Shown here one piece after another: positions 21,349 through 36,300 of a stretch of DNA of 64,000 nt. The position numbers and the translations under genes were made by a program. Below the pieces are notes generated by a model that saw only the letters and a program-made list of their open reading frames with translations, was not told the DNA's origin and did not search any database. This DNA is from Callipepla californica brunnescens (taxonomy: Eukaryota > Chordata > Aves > Galliformes > Odontophoridae). The stretch lies in contig JALIRH010000063.1 of the NCBI GenBank assembly GCA_023055505.1, positions 1,133,501 to 1,197,500 of the forward strand, given 5' to 3'. How positions within the stretch are numbered: position 1 is the stretch's first letter; each line of letters begins with the position of its first letter.

Positions 21349-24300
21349 GTAAGTCTGTAAGCCTTTGTTTAAATGTTCCTCCAATAGTCCTTCACATATA
21401 TATGCTGGTGTGTTATGGAGCAGTCCTCTCCAACCTGTTTTTCATATGCATTGTGCTAGGTGCAGAATAGTACGTGGAACTGAACTTTCAATCTGTAAAA
21501 TACATTCTTTGCTCATGGGTGGGCACCTGTGTTGCTAAATGGCAGAGTAAACATTAGGGCTGAAGCCAGTTACTTGAATTTTTGATCAGGTTCAGTTTGT
21601 ATTTATGATCAGCAGTGAATGCAATTGTAGTGATAGAAAATCACTGGGGATCTTTGTCTTCTGCTATTTTCTGTATCTCTAGCATCTCTCGGCATAGGTC
21701 TGTATGTCTCCCTGAAGAGTTTTCCAGAACACTTCCAAAAATCTCATTGAGCTCTTGATGTGCAGCAGGGAGAATACATTTGTTTCAGGAACATTTCCTC
21801 GCAGTTCCCCAGAGAGGAGTACCACATACTTGCAATGGGAAGGTTTTGCTTCAATTCTTCTACTTCCAATCCTGTGTTTAGCACTTAGAAGAGTGTAGGA
21901 TGCCTTTGTGGGTCTATGATCTTGGTTCTGCAGGGTGTCACCCCCTTTCTGTCAGCTAAAATTCACTCTGATGTGTATTTGTGTCACCTGCTGCCCTTGC
22001 CCTTGTCTTTTTTTCTGCTGTTGAAGGAATGGACTGGCCTACAAAGTCCAAAGCTTTGTAAGGCATTTGGTAATCCTCTTCCTTGGGCATCTGAGCTGTG
22101 GAAGTTTGAGTTTTGTATTAAATGACAGAGAGTTTTGAGGGGAGTGGGCAGATGTGGTAAGATGATTCTGAGTCTGGATGACCTAACTTAGGTAAGGCCA
22201 GAGTGCTGGAAAAATGTTTCAGTGTCAGAACTTTAGGTGGAAGCTTCTGTTTATGTAGATGGCAATTTCATAGGCCATACGAGGCTAATTCAAGGGCCAT
22301 ACATGGCTAATAAGCATTTAAATAAGAGCCTTGTGAACCTTTTGGACTTCCAGGATATTTAAGGTGACTTGTGCACAAGTATGGCTCGAAGAAGTGTCAC
22401 TACTGGTGCTCATTATTGGTCTGACAGTATGATTTCCAGACAAGCAGGTTCTAGTGTAGCAGTGCGTGCAGAGGCATCACTTCTTCAGCTGCTGCCAGTG
22501 GAAATTTTGGTCTCTTCTCTTTGAGACATCATTGATCTCTATAATCCTTGAGGTGTCTGGCTGGGCGTGAAGCAGTTAAAATGTATTTATTATTACCTAA
22601 CTTATTACCTAATAAGTGACTACTCAGAGAGAGGTGAAATTTATTAAATCACCTCTTGAGCAGATTACTGACTCTAGGAAAAATGACCTTCATTTAGATG
22701 TCTTTTTCCAAAAGCTTCCTTCTTTTGTGGGAAGAGAAGAAACTCTTGAAAAGCTATGTAAGTAAGGAAAAACAAGTGCCTGATGAAGTCCTCTCAGGTC
22801 ACTTAGGATGTGACTGTGATAGAAGTGCTGAGGTGCTACTGTTGCCTTGTAGGAGGAGGGACCATTGAGAGAGATAGAAGAGATTTTGAGGCAGCTGGTT
22901 TCCAGTGATGTTATCTCAGGGTTCTGATTTGATGGCTCAGATCTATTAGCTTGATTTGGGTTTTGGTGTGAGGCACAGAATATCTCAGATGTGAGAACCA
23001 GGAGAGTTTCTCTGCTGGAAGGTCAGTCCCAGGCGGTACTGGAGGAAGAATGGAGTAGAAGGGGAAGGAGAGGAGGGTATTTTGACTTGCTACGTTGTTT
23101 ATCCTCATGCTGGGAAGCATCTTTCTTGGGCAAAGAGTTGGTATGTCCAGGAGCTGCTGGTCTGCTCAGCTAAAGTGCTCCTGAGAACCTCTTATATGAC
23201 TGCAGTGACTCAAGCATATATCTGCAGCTTTGTTTTGTAATGGGCAAAAGCACTGGAAACTTGGTGATTCATTAGATAATGACTGTTTTCAGAACTGGCT
23301 CCCAGGATTGCTGGAGCCGAACACTGAAGTCCAAATATGTTTTTCTTTCTTCCCTGGAGTTTTGTCTTGCAGAAGGATTTGTGTTACACTTTGGGAGGAA
23401 GTGATAAAGCAATAAAACTAGGGAATAAAATTAGCCCTTAGAAATTCCCCAGCTTATTCTCTTGAAATGGAATAAAATAAACATGAATACCAGGAAAGTA
23501 AGAGAGGAGGGTAGGAGGCACTGCAGCATGCAGAAGCTCAGAAGTGTCTCAGTGAAGCACAGAGGGCCACAGCTGCTCCTGCACATGTATGTGAGTGCAC
23601 TGAGAAAGCACTGTCCTGCCCAGGAAAGACATTGGCAGAGGCTCTCTGGCCCTTAACTTCTTTTGGCTGCAGCTAGACATTTCTTGCTTCAAAAGCCTCC
23701 TTTACCTTTGGAGCTGTTTGAGAACACCAGCCTTCCTGTTTGCTTGCTTTGCACCCAAAGCGCAGTGCAATTCAGGCTCACATTGTCTGATGAGAACAGT
23801 GCCTTTTCTGACCTCACCCCCTTTCCCTTGCATAGCCACCAGAGAACTCACGGGCCATAATCGCTCTGGACAGCTGTGATGTGACATAGAGGCAGATGTT
23901 CCCTCTTGCTGCTTCATCCCCAGCGTTTCTAAACTTAGGAACAGTGATCACAGATAATGCCAAAGGAGCAGCATGGCTGTTTTCCGCGAGGCTGTGCTCC
24001 AGGAGCCACCTCTGACTCAAGCTGCAGCCTGCCTCTCATCCTGTCTGAAGTCTGAGTATCCAGACCTCTGCTTTTATGTCCCTTGATTCTTTCTTCTGCT
24101 TTCCAAACAAACAAAACCATCCAGAAAATGACTACTTCATCAGTTCTTTCACTCAAATAATAAGGGACTTTTTTTTTTTTTAATTTCCAGCAGTTATTTT
24201 CTTCCTCTTTCCTCCCTCTGGTTGCTGCTGACACAAGTATGTTTCTGTCCAAAAAGGGGAAGATCTTACTGGAAAGCTGCCTAAGCAGCACCAGGTGTCC

Positions 24301-27300
24301 TAGGAATTGAGGGTGGAGGGATTTCATGGCAACTGCCTTGCCTCAGAGGCCTTTGTTTTATTCTGAAAATAAACTGCAAATACTCCACCAGGGAGGAGTG
24401 ACAACCTTTCTCCTTGCACAGCATCTTTTTCCTTTAAGAAATGGAAGCAAAACTGAATAACATGTGAACAACGGTGTCTTTCTTCACCACAGCAGCAGAT
24501 AATACGTTTAGTGGTCCAGGTGTGTCTGACAGCCAGCACCTGACACCTGGAAGTAAAGATGAAATAGAAGATTAGAGGGTTTTAAGTAATGCCTTGTGCT
24601 CTACAATTAGTGTGATCTTTCTTGTGCATATAGGAGGTGCAGCTCAGACACCTGATAAGGATTTGTGGGGATGTTCTGACAGTACTAAGACAATCACCTG
24701 TGGTAAGGCATCCATCTGTGTTTCCTCCTCGAGCATCTCCCTTTTCTTCTTCCTGGCATTGTCTGAGTGAAGGCTGAGGCTGGGATTTGAAGGGACCGGA
24801 CACATCATTCTGTCAGATCTGGGTGTCTGGATTCATCTGGCTTCTCTCAAAAGCTAAGCTTTAATCTGGAGCCCAACTTTGTGCTTAAATCCACTGTTTC
24901 CAGCTTCTTCCCTGCCCCATCAATGGCACTGCTGATCTTTTGAGTTAGCTGATCTCCAGAGTTAGCTCCTCATTTATCCATCAGTAGTGACTGTCTTAGT
25001 TTTGTTCCATGAGAGGTGAAATTTTTGGCTACACTGTGTGCCTGTAGGGTAGAACCATAAGGAATGGCAAAGCTGATCTCCATCCTCTTGTGCAGAGTTA
25101 GTAAAGCTCTGGGAGGTGTATGGGAAGGTGGATCTGGTGGATCTCAGATTGTTTTCAAGCTGTTTATAATGCAGGGCAGGGAGTCCTTCCAAAGGAAGTG
25201 AATGTTAAAGTTTGGTAAGAAGTGCCCCAGATGCACAACTAGAAATGAATGTCCACATGAGGGACCATCACAGGCAAAAGAGTTGGTTGGTTTGTTGGGG
25301 GCATCCTTGCTCAGATGGCTGCAGGTAAATCCAGGAAGGAAGGAAAATGTCAGCAGCTCCAGGCAGTGGGAACATACGTGTGAGTCAGGGAACCATTCCA
25401 CAGAGTTGCTCCTGCAGAGCTGGGACTTGAGGGTTATCTCTCAGGAGGTTTTCCTGACAGGGCTATAATCTGGGAGGGCCTTCCCGGGCTGCTGATAAGG
25501 TGGGAATGGGAAGCTGTGGACTTCCTCCTTTGTCTTGAGGCAATCGTGTGCACTTGGGCTTACTCAGGTTCAAAGGAAGCAGAGCTGGGCTGAGATTGCT
25601 GGTGGGAACCCAAAACAGGGTGGTCTGGGCAACAGGAGAGCTGCTGCACTAACAGTGTTGTTCTGGACTGGCTTTAAAAAAATATCCCAGATGAAGGTCT
25701 CCTCCCAGAATCTGATCTAATATTTTTACTTTTAGAAAATACAGTGCCTGTAAGAGGTACATTTGAGGCTAGTTGTTTTTTTTTCCAACTGGTGACCTTC
25801 TGGGACAAACAGAACTTGTGCCTCCCAGCTTTTCCCTGCTGCCACCAGCGGTGAACATTTTCTCTTTTTAAAATGAGCAAAGAGGTTTCTTGTGCAGTTG
25901 CTTGGCTCAAGTTGTTCAGGGATTCAAGGAGAGTCATCTGTGAGTTTCTTGACAAGCTGGCATACAACACTGCCTGCTCTCTGAAGCTGTATCTTTCTCT
26001 GTGGCATTCTACCTGGCTGGGGTCCCCCCGCTTATTGGTGGAGCAATACTGTGCATCATCCCCTGGATTCATGAACTGCACAAGTTGAAAGAAAGGGCAA
26101 AAACTGTTGATGGAGAAACTACTGAGAAAATGCTTGAAAACAAAAGTTATTTGGCGTCAGATGCTCTTGAAAAGCCAGTCAAAGAAATGGAATGGGGTGT
26201 TCAATGCTTTCTTTTCATGTACCAGGTGGACTTCCTTCTACCAAAGCTACATTTCTACTTTTTGTCTGAAGATACAACATGATAATGAAGTTCTGAACTG
26301 CTGACATTGCAAAACTGCTCTAAGAATCTTTTATACCACTGAACTTTTCTTTGATAAGTCATTGAGTTCGATTTCAGGCCATGTTTTCAGAGTATTTGAA
26401 GTTTTGTAGCATTAGTATGTACGTATGTGTAGTGATTCTGTGTGTGAAGAGAATATTTTTCTACTTCATCAGAATGTATTTCTTGGAAGTATGGAAGCTG
26501 TGTTTAGTTCAGTGACCCAGGATTCTTCAGTAAGTTCTGTGCTCCGCTCAATGCAGGCACACCCAGGGGTGTTTTATACTGAAACATTTAGTAGCTCTTC
26601 AAACTGATTTAATTCCTCGTGCTGTTCTGTAGTCTTTCAGAATTCTGATTCATGATTCTGTTAAATTGGGAAATATTGGTGGTAGGTGGATGGTTGGACT
26701 GAGATGATCTTGAGGTCTTTTCCAACCCTGGTGATCCTATGACTCTATGATTCTCTTCTGCTCTGGCTGCATTTCTTTTGGAGAAGCAGAGCTGGTGGGT
26801 ACAAAGGTACACCCTATGAGGATGCCTGAGCCCCTAAGGAGAAACTGTCCTGGTTAGGTGGAAGAACTTTTGCTGAATTTATCACCAACTGTATTTATTA
26901 TCCACGTATTATCCTGGTCTTCTGGTGTTCATGAGGTCCTACCCACAGGCTCAAAGCATCACAGATCATCAGCAGGTAGCTCCAGGGGTGGAGAACACCC
27001 TTCCTTTTAATTTCCCTCTCTGCACCTTCTCAAAAACAGCTGCCACCAGGAACACTTGTGCAAGCAGCCCTTGGTCTCTGGGAAACATCCATAACCAATG
27101 CATTCACATCTTCACACCCACAAAACAGCAATGAAACAACCAGTAGAACTGGACTGTGTCAGCAGCGTGGAAAGCAGAAATGCTGTGTCACATTTTATTC
27201 AGTATCTTCTATCAGGGGTTATTAGTTTACAGTTTGTCCTCACATACCACTACCAAGTGTTTGCAAAAGATCCATTTAAATTAGCAATGCAGGGTTAAGA

Positions 27301-30300
27301 TTATTTTAGAAATTGTTAGAATTTTTGCTGTCAGGCATGGGGTAAAGATAAGATAGCAATAATCTGCCCTGTTGCCTTCTAGCTGAAACCCAAGTGAAGA
27401 AGCATGCAGCCACACAATGCAGTGGTTCAGCCCATACGAGGCTGTGGTGCACCACTGAGCAGCTGCACTGCTCACTACCCTCTCCAGTGGTGGATGCAAA
27501 AAGAAGGATGCAGTGCTGACAAAGATATTAATAGTTGGCAAAAAGAAAACTGCTCAGTTTTGAACTTATTTTGAACTTTTTGTTCTGCTTTTTTTTTTTT
27601 TTATTAAGTTAAAATCAATGAAATGCAATGTCAAGATGATGTTTACCTCAAGTACAGCATGTACAGCTTGTGCTGTGGCACCTAGGATGTCCTGTCCCAA
27701 AGGCTGGTTAAAGGCCACCCAAGGACTCGGACTGAGGAACTGCAGGTAAGGCATTCCCTAACCAGTCATGGTTTTGATTTAGCACTGCAATGTAAGAGGT
27801 GATAGTAATGCCTATGGTTTTTGAGCTCTAATGATCCAAGCAGTTTTGATTTCGTATGCATAAAATGAATGTGTGGCCCCTATTGTTGTTGCTTTTGTCT
27901 CCTTGCAAATTCCAGGGACTTTTTCACGATCTAAGGTTCTATATCCCCAAAATAAGTAGTACGGTGATTAACTCTGCCTTGCCCTGAACAACCTGAGTTT
28001 GCTACTCCTGATGTAGCAACTAAACAGAGTTCTGTCTACTCCATAGAGGTCCATAGAAACCCATTTCTACTTGTAGAAATTTCTTCATGTCGAAACCCAT
28101 TGTTGTTTCTGACATACCAATATGTAGTCACTACTGAAAGAAAAAGGTAACAAGTCTTGCAAGGAAACTATTCTTCCAAATTTATTTTAGCTGTCGAGTC
28201 TGAAGTCACCCTGGAGAGCCTTACTCAGTCTCTATGCTGTCTAACCATTCAGTGTCTGCAGTTTCTGTCTGGACACTCTCAGACTACCCCAGATCCTGTC
28301 TCACAACCATGGCAGAATTCTTATAGCCAGTCTTTGGAGCACAAGTCAACAGGCATCTTTAAGGAAAATGTAACCAGATTGGAAATTTTGAGTGCGTGTA
28401 TTGGAGCAGGGAAGAGTTCTCTTATATTGAGAGTTTAGTGCACTGCAGTGTGCTTGTTTAGAAACCCTCCAACAAGTGTATGGTATGTTTGTGTGGTAAT
28501 CTTGAATCTTGGATTGTTCCTTTTAAGATACACCGTCATGTTAGGAGAAAATAGCCTCTCCCAGCCAGGGTGCTATCACTTATGTAAGAAGGAAATTGAG
28601 GAGAAAAAGTGCTGCCCAGGATTTTGGGGTACAGAGTGTTATGGTAAGTTTTCCATCTGTCTGTAATACTTCCAGCTGTCCAATAAGTCAAAAGAGTTTT
28701 AACAGGAGGCATTAAATATTCCTTGAGTTCATTAGTTTTCATGGTTCCTGCATTCTAAGCACTCAGGTGGTCACCATTTTCTATCTAGGACGTATAGAAG
28801 ATAATGGGGATGAAATTTCTTTGCTTCTCCTGGATTGCATTCTCTCACATTTAGCACATAGCATGACCCCTTTTCTTGGAACTTCCTTTTGTCTCTTCTT
28901 TAAAAAGAATGCTTTGGAAAGGAATGTTTTTGTTCCTCTTAAAGAAAGTTTCCAAGGGAAGAGGAAGATATTTCTTTCTGGTGTGATCTGTGTGGTCTGG
29001 AGTTCTTGTGCCATATGTACGTTAGTCCAACCCAAGATGCACATAACCCTTTTTAGGACTTTTCTGGTTAAGAAGCAATTGTGCTTTTGCACAGCCGGAA
29101 TGCCTAGGGGAAGAGGGAATAAAACCAGAGATGGAGTTCAGTTTTTTCAATTTAATCTTCTCTGTCCTCTTATCTGCTAGAATGTCCAGGAGGCTCTGAA
29201 AATCCCTGCAGTGGTCATGGGACATGCCTGGATGGTCTACAGCAAAATGGAACCTGCATCTGCAAGGTCAGCACATGGTTCTGAGGGGGCGGTGTGCTGT
29301 CTGTGCCACAGCCTTTGGATGAAGGCCAGCCTTCTGTTTGGAGGGCTGTTAGCAGATTCTTTTATTCCAGCATCAGTGTCTGTGGTTCATCTGGAGGACC
29401 AGTGTGGTCTGCAACAGCACTAGGACACTGTTGGTGAGGTTATGGCATTAGGAAGGATCTCTAGGAATAAAATAAGAAAGAACAGCATGAATTTAACCCT
29501 CTGATCAGTTGAAATAATCAGTGTCTGCCTGTAGATGCAAGAAGCCATGAGATCCTGTTGATGAGCCTCACATTTACCAGAATTGAAAGATACACTTCCA
29601 AAGGGTGTACTGCAACTTGGCAGCTAGTTCCTCCCTTTCTCCAGATAAGCAAGAAAGACAAAAAAGGAAGGGTCTGGGTTTTTGTTGATGTTGTTGCTTG
29701 TTTGTTTGTTTCTCATTACAGTTATAGGCTTTAATACAACAGAAACATGAACAACTGCTGCACATGTAAATCACATAAAGCAGTGTTTCTATAATTACTG
29801 TCTGAACAGAATGAAACTTGAAACTTCCCCCCATGTTTTTACAGCATGCTTAATTAATGGCATTGTGAAGGGACAAGCTAAAACCCTACCTCTCAGACCC
29901 CACTTTGAGAAAAACTGTTTTTGGACTTCAATATTAATTAAAATACATAGTTAAGGTCCTCAAGCCCTGTAAAATCAATGCCTAATGTCCTGTTGGCATC
30001 AGTGAATGCCTTTTCCAGAGAGACATCACACACCAGCTGATAGGTCCTTGTCTGTGATCAGGAGATTGTTTCCTCAGAACCCATTTGAGATTTGTTGACA
30101 TTTTGCATGCCCTCTGGGTGTAGGTTTTCTCCTCTGGTGCAGGGCTGATCGCTTCTACTCCAGCACTGCAGGGCTTTGGCTGCCAGAGGAAAGCAGAAAT
30201 GGGGAGGTACTTTGAGCTATGGCAACATTTGCAACAATGCAGTGGTGTAGAAAAATAACATCTGGCACATTATGGGTCCCTTCTAGGAGCAATACAGTGG

Positions 30301-33300
30301 TTTTGCCTGCCAGAACTGTCGAGATGAAAAACGTTTTGGACCGGACTGCCAGTCAGGTAAGGATGAGTGAACCTCCAGAGAAACACCTAAAGAGCAAGAA
30401 AAACAGAGGAGAAGCTGAATGAAGAAGGATATAGGTGGAGAGGAGGGGGTGCCAGCTGGCAGTGTCCTGGTGTTTTGTCTTTCTGCCCTTCATACTGTCC
30501 TATTACACAAATGATTCTCAGTGTTTCACTCAAATTAGTCCATTTCTCCTACTGTAAAATTTCTCTTCCTCTGCCATTACCAGGACTATCCCAGTTTCCC
30601 CTCTCTCTTTATCCAGACTGGTATCCACATCCCATGTGCCCTGGAGCAATCCAGGCTCCTTTCCCAGTTGTTCTCAAAATTTTGTCACTGCTCCAGCTGT
30701 CTCTCAGCTTCCTTCATATTGCTGTCCCTACTAATTAATATAGATAATACTGCTGCTCAAATACATCATAGTTCCCCTCGTACCCATACAGATAAGATAG
30801 GTGTGATCCCAGTGCTTACACTCACACAGTGACTCCAATGCTGGGATCTCACATATGGTAGTTCTTCTTTACACTGCCTCCTTCCACACTGGCATGGCAT
30901 TACTTTTGAAACAAGCTACACTTGCTGTGGATAAGTGGTGTAACATCAGGGTGCTAATTTCCAGGGCAGATAGGCAATGTGAGCCTGGAGTCCTTCACAC
31001 TGCCTTGAAGCTGAAGACCAGGTTTTCTTGGACTTTCATTTCAGTGTGTGACTGTGTGCATGGAGAATGTATCAGCGATGTCTCTGGGAACAGAAGCTGC
31101 TCTTGCTATGGAGGCTACACTGGCCCCAGATGTGACCAAGGTAAACACACTGCTAGCTGCAGAGAAGCTGTTAGAGGTAATTGTGATGAGGTAGTCTGGA
31201 TGCATGTGTCCCAAAAGGAGATGGGGTTTCTCTGGAAACTTGGTAGATCACCCCTTCCCTCAAGCCTTGTGGGACCCCATTGCCCAAGCTGCAAGTCCAT
31301 CACTGCTTATAGCCCTTGGTTTTCATGCCAACTTGGGCCTGTGGAAGCCATGCTTGCCTTCATTTCAATGCATTTTGTAAGGTAAGTTGTGTACTCCAGC
31401 AGTGCCCTGCGTGCTTGAAGGAAAACTCTTTGCTGTTTGATTCCAGAGCTCCCCCTTTGCAGAGGCGTGAGTTGTGAGTCCAACAGTGAATGTGTGGTAA
31501 AGGATGGGACTGCAATGTGTGACTGCAAGCTGGGCTACAAAAAGAGTGGCAGCATTTGCATAGGTAAGAGACGTAGGTCCTCTGCCTGAAAGTGTACTCT
31601 TTATCTGGCATCTCTGGGTGAACATGATCACCATGGATACAATGACTACTTCACTGCAGAAGTGTAATAGTCTGCTGTTTAAGAATCGCTAAGAAATAGC
31701 CTTTTTTTTTTTTTTTTTTCCACTGGCTTTTTGCAGTTCTTGCTGACCAAACTCTGCTTTTAGATAACTTCAGACATGATGGAAATTCAGAAGTAAATCC
31801 AAGCACCTTCTTTCTGTCACTCATATTTGTTTTACTATACATAGGATGAAGTATATGTCATCCAAATTCCTGAAATTAGAAAAAAAAAAACAAAAACACC
31901 TAACAACTGCTATCTGATGCTATTTTATTTTCATGGGAAACTGTAGAATCTTAATCACATAAATCCCTTATCCTCCATTCCCTCCAGCATTCTATTGTAC
32001 TTCATTAGGTCCTATATTGAAAACAGAAGTGTAGATACTCTTACACCTCTTATCTCTTCATTTTCAGCTCAGGATCCCTGCACTTCTTCTCCATGCTCCC
32101 CCTTTGCTGTATGTAAGTCACTTGGACCAAGAAAGTATCAGTGTACATGCAAAGAAGGATATCAAGGAGATGGGAGGGTCTGCCAGCCCATAAACCCCTG
32201 TGTTGATAACAACGGAGGCTGCCCAGAAAACTCAACAAATTGTATTTACAAAGGTCCAGGGGAGGTAAGGGTGATAATGGTGTGCCATCAACCTGCAAGG
32301 TCCTGAGGGTGGCCAGGTGGGAGTTCTCCCAACGATCTCACTACTGCATGAGCTCAGATCTGCTCTCCTCCCCTTTGATGTTGTCATCAGACTGCTTTTT
32401 TGTAGGACAATCTGTAGGGTGAAATACCATGATCTGTAATTCTGTAATTGGTTCTTTGTCTTCCATTAGGCATCTTGTGTTTGTAAGCCTGGCATGACTG
32501 CACGACCTCCTTCACAAGAATGTTTTGCGGTTGCCAGTGATTGCCGGATGTATTTTTGTGATATCTCTTCTACATGTGAAATTAATTCCCATGGAAATCC
32601 CAGGTACACCAGTTTAAGGTTGCTTCTAAAGCTTGTTCTGCAGCTAGAATGGAAATCAAGTGTGGATTAGCTGCATTTTGAAGAAACAGATTGAAATGAA
32701 AAGCAAGAAGTGAAGGAGAGTTGCAGAATGTCAGCGAAGAGAGGAAGTGAGGGAAGAAATGCCAGATCTCATTTAATACTCCCAAGCAAAACGTTTAGAA
32801 ATACATATCCTGTAGATGAGAAATGATGATGTAGGACCATTTTTTGGTATGAGAGAAAGCTTCTCTGAGGATTTTGAGTTACCAAGAAAAGCTGGAGCTT
32901 CTCTGAGAGACTAAAGAAGGGAAGAGCATTCCCCATCTCCTGCTAAAGCTGTAAAACAGCAGCCTGCTCATTGTGTGCTCCAGCATAGAGCTGAAATACT
33001 GTGGCTTTCCACTCTGAGGACAGGCCAACAAAAGGCAGAACTCCGTGTTCTGCACAGCCCATGACTTCAGTGGATCTGTTCGTCAGCAGCTGGCACTCGG
33101 CCCTCAGAGGCCAGAGTGATGTCAGACCTTCCCCGCGGCACACGGCCTTGCGTCCCTGAACCAGAGAGCAGAGCTGGCACTTGGACAAAACCCTAGCAGG
33201 AAAAAAACGTTGGTTATTTGCCAGTGAACTTAAGTAGTCTCTGAGCAATGACCTTCTGACGTGTGAGTCAGGACCGAGGTTTTCACATGTAGGTAAACTT

Positions 33301-36300
33301 CTCTGCAAAAGTCATTAGAGTGTTTAAGGCCCTCCTTAATTCTAGAGCAACCTGAAGAAAACCGAAGTGCTGGGGACACTATTTCTCACTGAAGCTGACG
33401 GTCTACGTAAGAGCCGTTCACAAAATTTTCACTTAGTTTTGTGGGGATTGTGAATTGCCACACATTTTCAGATGCTGTAGTGACATACTGGCTGAATTAC
33501 AGGTTGGAAAGGCATTAATAAATGCATTTTGTCTATCTGAACCCCAAAAACTAAAGCAGACTGTTCTTACGTAGATTTTATCTGAGAAAGCATCTTGTTT
33601 ATCTTTGGTTAGGGATCAAGTTACCTGCAGAGGTATGCATCTTTTTTCCCATCACTTAGATGAGGCAGCAATTACTAAGATCTTAAAGTTGCAATTCTCT
33701 TTCAAATGCAGATGCTGCAGTTGTCCTACACTGATTTGTCAAAAGTGCCCTGAGAACCTTTTCACGATGTTTTGTTACATTTCTTTCTTGCCTCCAGTTG
33801 CGTGTGCAAACAAGGGGAGATTGGAGATGGGAGAAGCTGCTACAAAGATCTCATGAGTGAGATAAACAAGCATAATTCTCGCGGAAGGTTCAGTAGGAAA
33901 TTAAATGTCGCCAGGAAAATGTTTGGTAAGTGTCGTTTGAATTTGTTTGGGGATTTAAGCCGGGAAGTGAAGGGGGGGGGTCAAAGTGTGTCAGCAAGAG
34001 GCTGAAAGCCTCACATCATAATAGAACTTTGACAGTGCATGCTCATGGCCTGCAAAATTAAACACTGCATTGCTGAACTCACATTACTGGCTTGTAAATT
34101 GAGGAGGAAGCTGCAAAGAATGCTATGGACATGTTAATTATTTGATAGTCTTTGTGAAAAAAGCGCTGCATCCACAAACGAAGGAAAATTTGCCATGGGG
34201 TGTGAATCAAACCTATTTCCCTCAAACCATCAGTAGGCCTCCACCTACAGTGTCAGCGCTTAAGGCTCAGCAGTCCTTCAGCTATCATGGAATTTTCTCC
34301 CTATTGTATACCAGTGCTGCCAACACTCATTTTTAAATGTATTCTCCCCACTGATCTGTGATATGAGCAGCTGCACTATAACCTTTAGGTTCCCAACTCG
34401 TGCACAGCGGGACTTGATATCAAACGACCTTCGTTGATAAGGGATTTTGTTGATAAGCCAATGACAATGCAGTAAAGTTGGACAACTGTGGGTTCATAGT
34501 ATCTTCACAAGAAGTGTATAGTTTCGATAAATTCTGGTACACCCAAGAATGAGTTGACTCAAGTGGAAGACAGAGAACACATGGAGCAGATTAGTAAGCA
34601 TGTAGGAGCAAAATTATTTTGAATAGTCTGAAAATTTCAGTAGTGATTTAATGTGGACCAGTCACCTGTAATCTTCAGTGATCTTGTGGTCAAGTGCTTA
34701 AAAGAAATAGCAGCGCTGAACTGTGATAATGTAGCAGTACCAGGCTGGCTCTGGTTCCATGTAAACAAGTACTAGTTACATGCCTCACACTGAAAATGTG
34801 TAGATTGAATAACACTGTTATCATGAAGAATAATTATTGCTGGAGTTAAGTAATTTCCAGGTTTTTCACGTTGTCACTCTTTTTACAGCTTCTGGTTGTT
34901 CAGTGTTGCTGACTAAATATGGGCCTTTCACCGTCTTTGTACCTTCCCTTCTTCCAATTAATGATAAAATGGAATTTAACGTAAGTTTGCTTGCTTTTAG
35001 CAAATGTTTGCCAGCTTAAGATTCCTTCCTGCCTGAGTTCTGCAGCCTAAAAAAAATGCTGACAAATGAGAGAGTATTAAGAGGAGCAGTCCCATATGAG
35101 GACCGCTTGTTGTCCTGTTAAGTTGCAGTCTCACAGAGGATGTTACGTCCCTGGCATCATTTCTAAAACCCCTATGTCTGTCTTCATTACTGACAGAGTT
35201 TTTTTGTTTTCAATATCAGGAGCCACAACTTCAGAAAGTTTAAGTTCTTCTGGTCATTCTTATTTAAAGCTCCAACCTTCCCTGCATGACTGTTCTCAAA
35301 TGTTTATGTGCCTTTTCACTGTTTGAGTGTGGGGTTTTCAGAAGGTTCTGAGTTCTGCATCAAGGAGTTGGATGTGGGGCCAGTTCCTTGGTGTGGCCCT
35401 AGGTATCAGTATGCTGTCAGCTTCTCAAGAGGAGTTCATTTTACTAATAGGGAAAGCAATGATGACAAGATTGGAGAAAACTCCTACGGGAGCAGAGTTC
35501 TGGGCTTCAACAAGTAGATCCTATGGGTCATGTTATTATTTTCTTTAATTAAATTCTGTTCATCTGCAGTTTTTGTGTTGTCTTACCCACAGTTGGAACA
35601 TCTATAGTTAGAATTAGAAGGTATAGAAGACATTCTTCCGGGACAGAGCTAACTATCTGCATACACAAGCTACAGCTCAAGCTGTAGGGTTTTAATGGCA
35701 TGCTGGCCAAAAGGCCTGTTATGCTTCAGGTGGCAGTTAGCTTTTAGCTAGCCCTCAGATACAAGGAGGGAAATGTTTTAAAAGAACCCCAGGCAAACTT
35801 ACCCTGTTAGAACATTTTATTTCTGATTGTTTGAGAAATATCATTCCTTCTGGTGCTTGATAGATGCAACAGCAGTAACTCATGTTGAATCTAAGGAGCA
35901 ACTCCTAGCTGCAAAGGTCAGGGACATTTACTGTCTCTTAATACCTTGTTGACCTTCTACCAGTACAAGTCCATCCTGTGCCTAGGTCACAGTGACAATT
36001 CCTATAATCAAGGAAAATAGATCAAGACGGACCATTCCAGTCTACCTGTACCCCAAGAGGTAGTTCTACCTAGGTCAGTATTGACAACTGATGGTCTTAA
36101 GAAATCACCAGTGATGAAAACCCAATAAACAAAGGAAGAAACCAAAAGTAAATTCAGCATATTAGGACAGATACACGGACCAACACAAACAGAGATTGTA
36201 TGTGCATAACATAGGTAAATTCTGTAATCTTGACCATGCAGGGATAGTTTAAAATTGTCCTGGTCCTATAGATTTCTCTTCAGGGGATTCTTCTAAAACC

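Larger units (their letters stand above)
21349..27608 (+). other. STAB1 intron 1, 6.3 kb
   Basis: The intron contains an SLC16A10-like open frame (25992-26282), a CR1 tip (26683-26757) and a T-rich acceptor region. Everything else looks unique and non-coding, with only short overlapping open frames. Confidence 0.7.

Noticed and set aside
25202..25468. Open frame with a [11 protein letters not shown] cysteine pattern, first considered as STAB1 exon 2
   Set aside because: It lacks in-phase splice sites, and the true exon 2 with full homology was found at 27609-27745.
27001..27134. Cys-containing frame in intron 1, considered as an N-terminal STAB1 exon
   Set aside because: No donor in the needed phase, and cysteine spacing does not match stabilins.
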